DNA of 64,000 nucleotides from positions 90,202,790 through 90,266,789 of the forward strand of contig CM056723.1 of the NCBI GenBank assembly GCA_029844215.1. The letters are read 5' to 3'. The position numbers and the translations under genes are program-made. Shown here in pieces: positions 48,131-60,261 of the stretch (the stretch's first letter is position 1; each line of letters opens with the position of its first letter). Under the pieces are notes generated by a model, which saw only the letters and a program-made list of their open reading frames with translations, ran no database searches and was not told the origin of the DNA. Source of the stretch: Przewalskia tangutica. Taxonomy: Eukaryota; Streptophyta; Magnoliopsida; Solanales; Solanaceae.

Positions 48131-50781
48131 TTGTCCTAAAATGGACTTAACATGTAGCGTTTAGATATCGACTAGGGTTAAAGAAAGATTTAGGGATTTT
48201 TGTAATAAGTGGCCGAAAATTATAAGAAAAGAGGGGATAAATCGGGTAGAATGTGGTATGAATTAGGGAAAAATTTCTGACTCTTGATCCATGTAAAAGA
48301 ATTGATTCCTTGATCATTTCATTCCAATGTTAGGTAATATAGACAACGACAAAACGAATGGTCATTATATGTATATTGAAATCAGAAAACAATGACCATA
48401 CTTTATGATGAACTATTATCATAAACCTTAATATTTTGATTTAAAATAAATAATACATCATTCATCTTTTGTGTGAAAGAATTGTTTTTGAATTAACATT
48501 TTCAAGTGGTTTTAAAATTAAAAATTATCGTACCATCGATAAATTATATTAACATTCAAAATTGATAGTTCTATGTCAAAAATAATTAAAATGGAAATAA
48601 TTAGACCTTTAAATACGTAATGACATGAAAATAAAAACAAAACTTTACAAAAAATTGACTTGTTTACATGCAATTATATATATATAACTTTATAAGACTA
48701 AGGGGGTTTATCATCTCATGTAAAGTGAATGTAGTACGTATTATTTTTCAAGCTCAAAATATTAAAGGATTAAGTGGAATTTATATATTCATAGTTACCT
48801 GATTATAATTTCAATAGCGATCTTTTAAGGGGTTAAAAAACGTTTACTTCTTCCTCCACCTAATAACTCGTACCCGATCCGATTAAAATCTCCAATGAAC
48901 CAATGAGAAAACCCTCAATTGCCGGAGATCAATCCCTTTGCTCCGAAGGCGAAGAGCAATGTCGGAGACAATTCCGTCACGGCCACCCCATGGACGCCTT
49001 ACAAAGATACTAGAATTGAAAACAAAATAGAGTAATAAATCAGAAACAACAGTTGATTGCCAACATCCGCATAATAAAACTCCGTTGAAGAAGTAAACTA
49101 AAGCGACCATTGAAAAGGCTTTTGAAGCTTGCCTCGAAATGTTCAGATTTGTGAATTTGAGTGTTAAAATCAATTGGGTGATACTAATTTTTAAGTTGGT
49201 AGCATGAATAACTATAGAATTGAAGCTTAGAATATGAGATTTTTTTTTGAAAACTTCATAAAAGCCATTAATGAATCTTAAAGCTTCAAGTTAAAAGATA
49301 AAAGAAGAGGGATTGAATCTTTGACTTGGTGGAGATAGAGATTTTACAGGGAATTCGCGTCAAAATACGGGTCATATTTTTAAATTTTTGAATGGTTTAA
49401 AATTGGGCTCAAAGGTGGATGGAAGGTATTTTATACCAATTATAATAGTTTAGGGATATTTTAGGCCTTTTCTGATTATTATAATGATGATGCAATTTTT
49501 AATCCATGCCCAAGTAATCTATAAAAAAAGTATTTGTTCGAGAAACCCGCCTTAACGTAACAGGAAGGACCGCAAGATGGTTACTGCTCTGTCTGAGGGT
49601 TTATATTCTATCAATAAAGAATCAAATTTTTAATAGAAAAGAATCATTAGACAAAAAAAAAAACAGGAAGAATATTTTCTGTTCTGCCCGTTCCATTTTC
49701 CCTTATTGGGACTAATTAGGGAATGTGGAGCAATATAGAAGCACATTAGGGATTTAAAGTTTATTGGTTCTTATATTAATTTTAAATTAATATGCAATAG
49801 TAATTGAATTCACAGTTAAAAGTGTAATGAGTAACATATATAAAATTTGAGCAAAAGTTACTGAGTTCTCGTGAACATCACGAATGACAATATATATTTT
49901 GCAATTTCACGGTACTTTGTTAAAATTACCAAAAGAGTATAAATATTTGAAATTGTGAAAAATTATGAAATATTATGAAAATATCATAATCCGACGGGCA
50001 TTAATGATTTCAAGTGTATACTAAATATTTTTCCATTTTTTTTTGTTTCGATAAAGTGTTTCATACCCACATTAATAGAGGCTTGATTGATTTTAATTTG
50101 CGTCGTAAAGTATCATATTAGAGGTAAACCATTTCTTAATAAAGGTGATTTCAATATCTAAGACTTGAAACCTAGACATCTGATTAAAATTAAAATAATA
50201 CTTACCACTCCAGCATAATCATTATTGGTTCCAATTTGTTTTCTTCATATGGCGCTAGTTAAGACATCTCATTAACATAGTATATATCTTTAGAATGTTA
50301 TCTTAACTGCACGACACTGTTCTAAAATTATAAGTTACAAAACTTGAACTCGACTAAAAATCTGAACTATTTCGTAATTAAGTCATTGAATTTTAAGACT
50401 TAAAAGTTCAAAATGAAATGCATGTATTTGTGTCGAAAATAATGTTTTCTACTTTCAATAAATAACGCGAAACGTAAGACATAATTTCCTTTAGTAACTC
50501 TCTTTTCTTTATTGATATTCAACTAATTTAGTTTACTTCTTCTCGTTTTTGTTTTTTCCGTTTTGCAAGTGTTAATTAATTGTATACTTTCATTAATAAT
50601 CACAGACCATTTCGTTAATATTATACCTTCATTTTTCAAGCTAAGGTACCTATATAATCTCCTTATGCAAAACATTTCATAGTACTTTCAATAAATCATA
50701 AATATAATAAGTATTATTTTAGCATTTTCATGGCTACTCAAGTATTCAGCCTCATAAAACAAAGACCACGAAAACAAAGTA

Positions 50782-50817
<36 letters not shown>

Positions 50818-52821
50818 TTATCCTTCTTCTTGATGTACCATATATAGACCATATTACTGCATTACATTGAGTCTAAATTTAATATAACTAATTTTTTTGT
50901 TTAATTATATATGCATATATAGATTTGAGCCGACAATGAATGTCATAGTGATTGGTGTTCGCCACTAAAACCTTTCATTTTACGTGAATGGTGATGTCAC
51001 CAAAATAAGTCATGTGTTTCTAGTGTCGACTGCCCGTGTTGCCACAAAATATTGTCACATTTCTTATATAATAGCTGTCGGAAGTGGAGCTGCCTATTTG
51101 TTTAGGTCCTGCGTTCAAACTCCAGTTTTGTAATTTTTAAAATACCGTTAATAGAATTCTTAGCTCCTTTATTGATAAGTTTCACTTTGAAGATTAATAA
51201 TATGTTATTTATTTTTGTTAAGTGCTAAATGTAGATGCAAAGATGAGATGCAAGTTGATGCTTGTTGTTGTTGTGGGAGTTCTAGTGCAAACTTCCTCTG
51301 CAAGGAAGCTTCTTGAGAATCCATTATTACCCAATTTACCTAACTTCAACGGTGAATTTGACCAAATCTTAGGAGGTCTTGGTGGAGGTGGCGGCGGCGG
51401 TGGTGGTGGAGGAGGAGGTAATAATGGTGGATTTGGTGCTGGCTTCGGATTTGGCGAGGGTCATGGATCGGGTGCAAATAGCGAGTTTGACCAAATTGTA
51501 GGAGGTCTTGTTGGTGGTGGTGGAGGCGGCGGTGGCGGAGGTGGAGGAGGAGGTAGTGATGGTGGATTTGGTTCCGGCTTTGGATATGGAGAAGGTCATG
51601 GATCTGGTGCAAGCGGTAGCGGCGGTGGCGGTGGAAGTGGAGCGGTGGTGGTGGCGGCGGAGGTGAAAATGGTGGTAGTGGTTTTGGTGCGGGCGAGGAT
51701 GGGGCCATGGTGGTGGTGGCAATTGATCGCTCGATTGCTCAAACAATTTTTCTCTAATATAATAAGTGAAAGCAAATTAAAGTAAGTAATTTGTTATAGG
51801 AACTTCTCTTTTCCCTTATAATTATATTAAAGATATTGTGCTATGGCCCATCGACGATGACTCTTGAACAAAAACATTCAATTTTTGCGGCGAATAAGTC
51901 ATGTGTTTCTTATGGGACTATTCGTATTGCCACAAAATATCGTCACATTTCTTATATAATAGTTGTCGGAAGTGGAGCTACCTATTGGAAGGGAGTTCAA
52001 ATGAATCTCCTATGTTGAAATAATACTGAGCAAATAGAATAAAAATGATTATATTTATATATACATAGTAACATGAATAGTTGAATTCCTTTACCACTAG
52101 AGAAATTGATTTAGGTCACGCGTTCAAACTCAGTGCAACATTTTGTAGTTTTTAAAATCCTCTTGATAGAATTCTTAGCTCCTTTATTGATAAGTTTCAC
52201 TTTGAAGACTAACAATATGCTATTTATTTTTAATGCAAGATTAATGACTCTTCTTCTTATTAAGATAGCAGGTTAACTAAGATGTTCTATATTCCGGTTA
52301 GGATATATAAAAACTCAACTTTATGCAGAAATCTTCTATATTTCTATGATATATTTTACTACACAGAAGGATTAAGAATAATAACCTTAAGCACTACACA
52401 AGTATTGAGGTACTTTCGTCCGTGATTTTAACCTATGTCTAGACAATTATAGCATATTCAAATCTCTCTTCTCAGATCTCGATTCGAAGTCATATAAGTT
52501 ATGACAATTAATGACCAGTTCAGTATCAAACAATCAATACAAATTGAATAGATCTTAAACAGATGAAGAAGGAATCACTAACAATGCATTAACTTATGTA
52601 AAGAGTTTCATGTTGATTCGATGGAAAACCCTAATAAAGAAATTATCTCCTAGACATTGTCATGCTAAGAAAACTAATTGTCTTCAACATAAACTGAATT
52701 AAATAAAAGAAAAGAGAAAAGAACTTGAATGTAGAAGTCTCTAATCTTGTTCCTAGCCTCCGTTCTTCGCCTCCAAAGTATGATCCTTCATGAGATATGC
52801 CTCACAGGGCTTTATACCATG
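47637..52821 (+). repeat. Tandem unit 7
   Basis: Last unit before the right Tat LTR. It has lost a short segment near 49700 (the GAAGAGGAGAGAAAAACCCGCC text of other units). Its second AT tract is about 32 bp (50784-50815). The spacer 49190-50920 has no recognisable gene. Confidence 0.85.
51243..51785 (+). CDS. Glycine-rich protein, copy 7 (frame-shifted C-terminus)
   Basis: Matches copy 1 through the second GFGYGEGHGSGA module, with Gly to Glu in FNGEFDQ. Base losses near 51635-51645 (GGAAGTGGAGCGGTGG against GGAGGTGGAGGCGGTGG) then put the third Gly run into a Val-rich frame. The ordinary stop (51724-51726) is bypassed and the frame ends at 51785 with an unrelated tail. This is either a genuine C-terminal variant of 180 aa or a consensus error in GC-rich text. 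Confidence 0.6.
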   Translation: MRCKLMLVVVVGVLVQTSSARKLLENPLLPNLPNFNGEFDQILGGLGGGGGGGGGGGGGNNGGFGAGFGFGEGHGSGANSEFDQIVGGLVGGGGGGGGGGGGGGSDGGFGSGFGYGEGHGSGASGSGGGGGSGAVVVAAEVKMVVVVLVRARMGPWWWWQLIARLLKQFFSNIISESKLK

Positions 52822-52826
52822 AAAAT
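52261..52826 (-). repeat. Diverged Athila-like LTR relic, first half
   Basis: Left half of the relic, cut at AAAAT (52822-52826) by the right Tat LTR. It complements the right half at 6538-7030. Confidence 0.55.
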
Positions 52827-55800
52827 TGTTGACACCCAATTTTGACCCTCCCGTCCAGTCATTAACTATAAAATTAGACTAATTTTGTAAAATAATTTTT
52901 TATGATTTTTTATAATAAAATGCAGCGATAAAACATAAATACAGGCATAAATAAACAATTTAATAATGGCATCGCGTCTTGCGTAGAGTTTTAAGCACTT
53001 AGAGTCTCGCGCCCGCATTAATTAATTTTAAGCCCTGTCATGATTCTTAATTAATAATAAATACGTCAAATTAGCAGTGACGTCGCGCCAAATAGCATAG
53101 TCGCATTTATTAATACGCAAAGCAATTTCATAACTTATTTTAATTAGATAATAATGCACAATAAATAAGATTTTAAATAATAGCACCGCATTTTGAGTAA
53201 AAGCTTTAAACAATTCTTAATATCATACTTGCATTTAGCATTTAAATAATTTAATCTAAACTCAATTCAATTTTAATTTAACTTCGCAATAATGCACAAT
53301 AATAAGATTTTAAATAATAGCGCCGCATTCTAAAATATTAAGCACTAATTAAATAGCACGCCCATTTTATTCTTGTAATAATTTTAATAAAGCACCTAAA
53401 TAATCTAAGCACAATTTATTGTTTTAATTTACTACTAATTAATTAACTCCTTAACTAATTTAATACTACCCATTACCACTTTGGCCCAACATCCGCGACC
53501 CGCACTTTGCCCAACACCTGTGCCCCATTCCCTTTAATCCCTACGTCGCCACACACCCTAACTTTTATTTTGCCTTTTTTCCTCGTCTTCCCCCTTTCAG
53601 CAAACGAAGAAAACCTAAACCTAGCGGACTGCGCGCTAACACGACACCCCGAGATTCTCGGAGAATCGGGCCTTCCTACCCGTGCAAGCGCCAGATGGCG
53701 ATTTCTTACCATAGATAACCAAATCCCTTCAAATCGTAACCGTTCGAATCACACAAAATCGGTAGCAAATCAATACGAATCGGCTAATATCGTCCAAAAT
53801 CCGCCGTTTACTTACCAATATTAGAACTCAAACGAGGGCTATATAAGCACATGCAAGGGGGATCTGAGGCATGGATTTAGGGCTGAGAAGAGTCAAATAA
53901 CAACAACAGAGGAGAAAAAAAAAGAAAGAAAGAAGCAGCACGGGAAGGCAGTAGTAAGAGAGGGTCGAACACAGCGAGCTCGGTCGGGGAGAACTTCGAG
54001 AGCGGGCGATAGGAGAGGGCTCGGGGATCGATCGAGCCTGATGGGCAAAAAACATAGGTCGAACACCCCTCCTTTTACCTTCGAGGATACCTTTAGCATT
54101 TTTCTGCAATCCCTTAGTATTCTGCATCCTTAAATTCGCATTAGCAAGCCTTCCGAGTGGCTCCGACGACTTGATACGCTGCCTCGGTTCGCCGCCGGAG
54201 AAGGTAAATCTGAATTCTTCTCAGTTCATTTTGTGTTCCTGTGTGTATGTGTGAGTAAACATGTGTTGTTTAGTTCATTCATATTATTGACATTGTGTTC
54301 ATATGTTGGGTTATAGCCTGCTATCCCGCCTTAAGTATGCTCTATTCTGTTTGGGTAAATAACCGAAATATGATTAGCAATGTAGTTTCTTCATGTATGT
54401 GTGTTAAACTAATTCGAAGACTGTTTGAGGAAGATTATTGGGTGCATGAATCTGTTAGCATAACATCAAGCATTTGGCATAGTACTTGAGTTAAACAATC
54501 TGCCTACTACGTCGTTGTGTTAAATTCTGTGTTAATCTACCGATAGAGGTCTCTGTGCCCCTTCTGTTTTATGGGTCATTAAGTTGGGTGTTGGAATACA
54601 AAATGGGATAGTTCCATTAAGTTTAGTTCTAATTAGCATATTCTCAACTGCCTCCATGTCAAGAAATAAGATATGTGTGCCATTGGAACTAGATTAAAAC
54701 ATGCCTACCTATCTCATGGTTTGCATTACCTTTTTTGATCATATGTGATGGTCTCCATCATATTGATGTCTCTTTGCTTCTTGTCTTTTATTAGTTATAT
54801 CTCTATATTGGTATGTCTAAGTGCTAAGATATACACCTGCATGTAAACTGCCTGTTATAATATGTGTTGCGTCTCTGAGTCATCCAATGGTATAAAGATC
54901 ATGTATTTATCTCATTATAGTTCTTAGAAGAGTCTATGTAAGCATACATATTCTCTCCCCAACAGTAAGTTGCATCTTCAATTCAGCTCGTATAGTCCTA
55001 ATCTGCAAGAAATGCACCTCTGGTTAGTCGATTTTGCTCAAGTGAGTCCGGCATCTTGATTACACGTGATTACCCTGTTTGTTCAAATATAAGAAAATGT
55101 CCCCACTCTATTTGCTTTTTGTGGATGTGTGAGTTTGCCCATAATCGGGTGCCCTTACTTGATTAAGATCATATGAGCATTTTGATTTACTTGTATTGTT
55201 GATAAAAATTGAACATATACTAATCCTTATCTTTTTCTTATTTTCACATGAAATGCATTGGAGCAAAAATGAAGAGTCTCATTGCGAGACTCATCAGGAA
55301 GCTACTTCAAATGAAGACCCGCATCTATGTGCATCCGCATTCACATTCCTGCCTCAGCACTCCTAAAACAAAAATAGGACAAGATGACGTCGTCATCCAT
55401 CTCAACTCCTTTTACTCTCTTAATCTCCCCGCCCTATTTTTGTGTCTATTATTTGCTATTGTAATTTCGTTATCTAACTTTGTAATTAATAGGAGACGTA
55501 GAGCATTTAGTCTTTGAACATATGAGATGGGAGGTAATTTACATTTAGGAATACACTTCTACTTTATTTGTCTTTTAGGATTGTTAGGCATGTCTAAATT
55601 CTGACAAAATAATCTAAACAATTTAACTTGCATCATAAAACCAACATTTTGTTTCTTATTAAAATCCATAACAGATTTTTCCTAAACTCTCAAGAATCAT
55701 CTTAAAGTACCTCTTATATAATATTATACGCAGGTTAAGCAAGATTAATTTAGCTGGCAGTATACATAATTAGTCCATAAAGCACCCGCTTAGCATTCTC

Positions 55801-56396
55801 TAGCATTTCTAGCCCTTTTTAGCACTTTTAATCACCCTTTGGCATTTAGCACCTTTAGCACATTTTGTCCTTAACATTTTAGCACTTCCTAGCATTCTCT
55901 TGTACTTTAGCATATTAGCACTACTTTCAGCACTTTAGCATTTAGCACTTTTAAGCGTCTCTTAGCACCTTTAGCACCCCTCTAGCATTTAATACCTTTT
56001 AGCAACATTTAGTATTTTAAGCACTTTTAAACATTTAGCATTTGGCTCTTTTATTTATTTATAACACCTTTTGCCCTTTTTATACTTTAAGCACCTTTTA
56101 AACATTTTAACATTTTAGCGTTTTATTAAGCAGGAGGAGCTTTTATTTTGCATCTTTAAACATAATAATTACCCTAGGTTTGGCAGGACAACCGCAAGTT
56201 AGCGGATCTTAGAGGGTGCCTAACCCCTTCCCTCTAGATTAATAAAGAACCCTTACCCAGAATCTCATTAAGTTTAGCAGACCATTAAATGGAGTTAGTG
56301 TTGACTTTAACCTAGTTGACATTTAGGTGTCCTAATTCACCCAAACTAATTAGGTGGCGACTCCGCGAACCCTAGCATATTAGCATTTTAGCATTT

Positions 56397-57896
56397 TGAT
56401 GCGCGTAATATGCACACACTTTTAAACGCAAGTGCACGTTATCGTATCAAGTAGTATAGTCTTAGATAAGACCGAATATCGTCCTCTAGGATTAGGGTCC
56501 AAGTACCAGTTATCTATTTTCTAGTATCTATTTGGTGAATTAATAATTGATTGGGTTGTTTAGAACTAAGAATTATGAAAGCTATTTTAAATATATAGAT
56601 TTACTTCAGATGTGATGAGAATAGGGCTTCTATGTATCCTTACTATCCGCTTATGCTACTTACTAATGCCTTACTTATGGTATTCTTCTTTTGGAGAAAG
56701 CAGGTGTCCGACATCGTTTTATAGTCCCGTTAGGGTGATCTCTACACTCGACCCCAGGATCGTTCCTTACCTAACTTTCGATAAGGGTAACTCTATAGGA
56801 GGATTAAGAACAAAAACCTAGTTGGCCAATCACGCACAATGCGCAAAATTAGGGTTGTTAAGCCTCTCATCAACGCTTACAAATCTAATTGAGGTATTTT
56901 CATCCCAATTCAAGTATCTACCCAACTTACAACATATTCACAATCCCCCCTTTTCAGAATCTGATTAGAAATCATATAGTGATAACTAGTTGTCAATTAG
57001 CTACCAAGAATTCAACTCAATTATTGGATAGATCTCTCAATAAGAATAATAACCATAAGCATGCATTAATTTATAACATAAGTTTCAAGAAATTCAACAT
57101 AGAAAGCCCTATAAGAGAATTAGTTCCTAGCCATAAATATGACAAGAACTAATTCAAAGTTCATCATAAAAACTGAAATAAAGAAAAGAAAAAGTAAAGA
57201 AAATTACTTAAGAATGAGTCTCCAAGCCTAGCATCCAAGGGTTGTGTTGTGGAATATTTACAAGATGGATTGGTGGATGGAAGGATGTAGAATGGTGAAT
57301 GGTGGAATGGAGAATGAATTCTTCTAAGGGTGTAGAGACTATTTATAGAGCAAGAATCCTTTAGGTGAAGGGTTAAGGATTTGTGTAGGTAGGAAAAGTT
57401 ATTAGAATCCTTTTAGGTAAGGGTTTTTAGGTAGGAAAAGGTTTCCCTTTAGGTAGGAAAAGTTATCCCTTTAGGTAGGAAAAGTTATCCCTTTAGGATT
57501 CTGAAACATGTCAAATTCGGCCCAGCACTTCACAATTCCCGCGTCGGCGCCGCGGCGCCTGAAATTCAGCAACTCTCGGGACTTTCAGCACTTTGGGCGC
57601 CGCTCTGCTGCCGGCGCATGGCCGATGACATTTTTACGCGAATTCCGTTTGTCGTCTTTTTCGTCGGACTTAATCGATTTTCTATAATTGCGAACTTCTT
57701 ATAATTAATTTTTTGGCCATTTTAGTGTGAAATTCAATCTATTTTATGCTTATTTCATCTCCTTTTCGCCATTTCTCAATTTCTGACCGCTGTGACACAA
57801 AATAAAGTAAAACGACCCTAATACTATACTAAACATAAATAAAATGAGTAAAATACTAACTAAAATGACTCAAAAGTGTATATAAAATACAGATCA
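56397..57896 (-). repeat. 3' LTR of the nested element
   Basis: TGATGCGCG...AGATCA. Minus-strand TATA box (plus TATTTATA, 57340-57347). A patch at about 56700-56780 differs from the partner LTR, whereas the partner agrees there with the LTR at 1035-2436. It has one extra copy of a TTTAGGTAGGAAAAGTTATCC repeat (about 57440-57500). Confidence 0.88.
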
Positions 57897-59487
57897 AATA
57901 CCCTCAAACTTAACCTTTGCTCGCCTCGAGCAAAGATAAAAAGAAAGAAATAAAAGACTCAAGAAATAGGAAAATAAGCAGACTAATGACATTGATCACT
58001 TTTTTTGCATTGGTGTTACTTAGAAAACATGAAGATTAGCGTAATAATATGCAGAACATATAACATGAAATTTTAGCACATTAAACACATTAAGCTAGAT
58101 ATTTCGCAAACTCATATTTATCATGCTTAATGGAAGTCAATATACTAAATCATGCATATAAATTCAAAAATCCTATGGCATGTTTACTTGCTATTCTCCA
58201 CTAATTCTGGATATGCATAAAAGAGATCTTCAGGACTTTAAGGGTTGTAATGTAGGCTTAGGTAGGGGTTGGTAAAAATAGGCATTTAGGCTCATTTTTG
58301 TGTACCATAAGCTCTTTAGCTTTTCAATTTTTCCCTTTTTCTCTTGATTCTTTCCTCACTTCAATTCTATCTTTCCCCTCTTTTGTTTTGGGAGAGTGAA
58401 GTGTATTATAATAACAAGCACCCCCAAACTTAGGCTTTTGCCTCTGTCTTATTACTTTTTCATTGGGGTGCATCAAACTTATTCACTCTTTTCGTCTCTT
58501 TTTTTAACACAATGTACTCCACTATTTCATATTTTTACTTATGGCACAATTTGTGGGAATATGGGGTGTCAAAGAAGAAGTTTCAATTTTTAGGCTCAAT
58601 GGGGCTAACTAGGGATATATTTAAAGTTCGGGATAGAAAAGAGTGGTAAGATTTGGCTATCAAAGAAATGCCTGAGTCATCTCCCTAACATGCATATCCT
58701 AACTATTTCGCCTTAAATAGCAAGCAGTCATACCACATAGATATTCATCATTTAGCATGTATAATTTAAGCAAGAAACTCCAAATAGACAGATTATGTGA
58801 GTTTTTGGCATATCTAACATAGGTGTTTAGATAGTTGCTTCTATTCCGTTACATTATTCCACCTTACTTCACTAGGTGTTTCTAGCAACTACATCATACA
58901 TGATCTTTGATAGGCAATTGTAACTCAAAAAGAAAAAAAAATTGTGACTCAAAAATAAACACAAAACAAATAAAAAAAAGACTTAACTGAAACATAACAA
59001 GGCACAAATAAAACACCCCCAAACTTAAATCACACATTGTCCCCAATGTGTGCAATACTTAAAAAAAATGAAAAATGAACAACTTACTGACACAACACAG
59101 CGGTCATAATGGAGGTCTAGGAGAAGAATTCTGGAATTTGCACGGAAATATGGCTCTCTGAAGTTACGGCGTCGCTGACCGAGATTCAGCCCGCTGCTAG
59201 TAATCTGTGGCTCTTACGAGGTTCTGGCCGCTGCCCCGATTCTGGAGCGCAGGCGATCGCTTTTCCTTTTTTTTTTTTTTTTCCAGCGTTTGTTGCTCCT
59301 TTTTCCTCGGTTTCAGCTTTCAGTCCACCTGTCATCCAACAACACAAAACAAGAACCCAAGACCGTGAGACTGTTCAAGACAAAATAAAATAAAATAAAA
59401 TAAAGACAGAAATTGAAATAACATAATTAAAAACATTGGGTTGCCTCCCAACAAGCGCTGTCTTTAACGTCTTTTAGCCGGACGCAA
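57897..59487 (-). other. Internal non-coding part of the nested element
   Basis: About 1.6 kb without a gene. Next to the LTR it has a purine tract on the minus strand (plus AATACCCTCAAACTTAACC). Further on come CCCCCAAACTTA words (about 58420 and 59018), a T-run near 59265-59282, and TTGGGTTGCCTCCCAACAAG (59436-59455), whose TTGGG/CCCAA arms can pair. From memory, that last box recurs in many plant gypsy-type elements just downstream of coding sequence. Confidence 0.5.
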
Positions 59488-60078
59488 TTAACCTTTCCGA
59501 GTGCCCATTGGATCCTTCTGCGAACTGCTTGCAATCCGCAGAGTTATTGTTGCAGGTCTCACTTCAACTACAACAATTGCTTCAAACAAGGGCCTCAAAT
59601 ATACGATTATCCCCCAAGTATACAAGACATGCTTGTCTTTTAGGTTCTCTCTAATGTAGGGATCAGTGAGATTCCCTACATCTTTCAACTCTAGGGGGTG
59701 CCCTTGATGGTATTGACTTCCTGTTTGGGAGTCAACTTTGACAGCTGGTGGTGTTTCTTCTGCAATAGGTACAAGAAAAAGATTTTCCAAGGAATCCAAG
59801 AAGGTGAATAATTGGATCTCTGCACTCTTCTCCTTCTCTACACCAACTGTCTTGCCAGATTCCTCAATAGTTGGGTGTGATTCAGGCTCCTCAATTTGCT
59901 GTTCGCTGTTGAATATGATCGCGAGTTCTGCTATTTGCGTTTCCAACTTCTTTATGCCCAACCTCATTTCGTCCATGAACTGAGCTTGAGATCTCGTGAG
60001 ACTGAGTATAACTTCTCGCAATTCCTCCCTCTCTTCCTCTATGGTTGGAGCTCGATCATATTGACAGTAGAAATCCAT
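59488..60078 (-). CDS. ORF of the nested element, gag-position protein (196 aa)
   Basis: Starts at ATG 60078, about 160 bp inside the primer site, where gag would be. The N-terminus (MDFYCQYDRAPTIEEEREEL) leads into a likely coiled coil (about residues 12-65, with LTRSQAQFMDEMRLGIKKLE and a Glu/Gln-rich follow-on). The C-terminal half has SLENLFLVPIAEE and GNLTDPYIRENL. No zinc knuckle or capsid homology domain is recognisable, and the ORF ends just before the GGGAGGCAACCC box. It may be a reduced structural protein, or a leftover of a longer gag-pol whose middle was deleted. The intact frame in a young element suggests it may still be made. Confidence 0.5.
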   Translation of the reverse strand: MDFYCQYDRAPTIEEEREELREVILSLTRSQAQFMDEMRLGIKKLETQIAELAIIFNSEQQIEEPESHPTIEESGKTVGVEKEKSAEIQLFTFLDSLENLFLVPIAEETPPAVKVDSQTGSQYHQGHPLELKDVGNLTDPYIRENLKDKHVLYTWGIIVYLRPLFEAIVVVEVRPATITLRIASSSQKDPMGTRKG

Positions 60079-60237
60079 GTCTTAAGGATCCCTGAGATGA
60101 ATCAAAACCAACAACGAATCACGGCACACTTGTTTTTTTTTTTTCAAAAGAAAATAAAATAAATAATTTAAAGAAACAAAAATAAAAACCAAATTAGAAA
60201 TTAAAAATAGATAAATTTGATATTGAACTATGCCTAA

Positions 60238-60255
60238 TCCCCGGCAACGGCGCCA
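60238..60255 (-). other. Primer binding site, tRNA-Asp
   Basis: Plus-strand TCCCCGGCAACGGCGCCA equals a plant tRNA-Asp 3' end, so the minus strand carries the complementary primer site. It lies six bases from the LTR end at 60262. Confidence 0.88.
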
Positions 60256-60261
60256 AAAACT

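Larger units (their letters stand above)
6533..52826 (+). repeat. Seven-unit tandem array, unit about 5.2 kb, one GRP gene per unit
   Basis: Whole-array entry. Using the AAAAT site where the Tat LTRs sit as the phase mark, units begin at 6533, 11819, 17056, 22312, 27507, 42431 and 47637. The array ends with AAAAT at 52822-52826. Unit lengths are about 5286, 5237, 5256, 5195, 5195 (after removing the copia insertion), 5206 and 5185 bp. Units are collinear and highly similar throughout. The length differences come mainly from two AT microsatellites and small indels. The array therefore holds a whole number of units between two LTR boundaries. Confidence 0.9.

Noticed and set aside
6533..52826. 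CRISPR-like or bacterial tandem array
   Set aside because: The unit is 5.2 kb with a signal-peptide GRP gene and plant retroelements. There are no short repeats with spacers.
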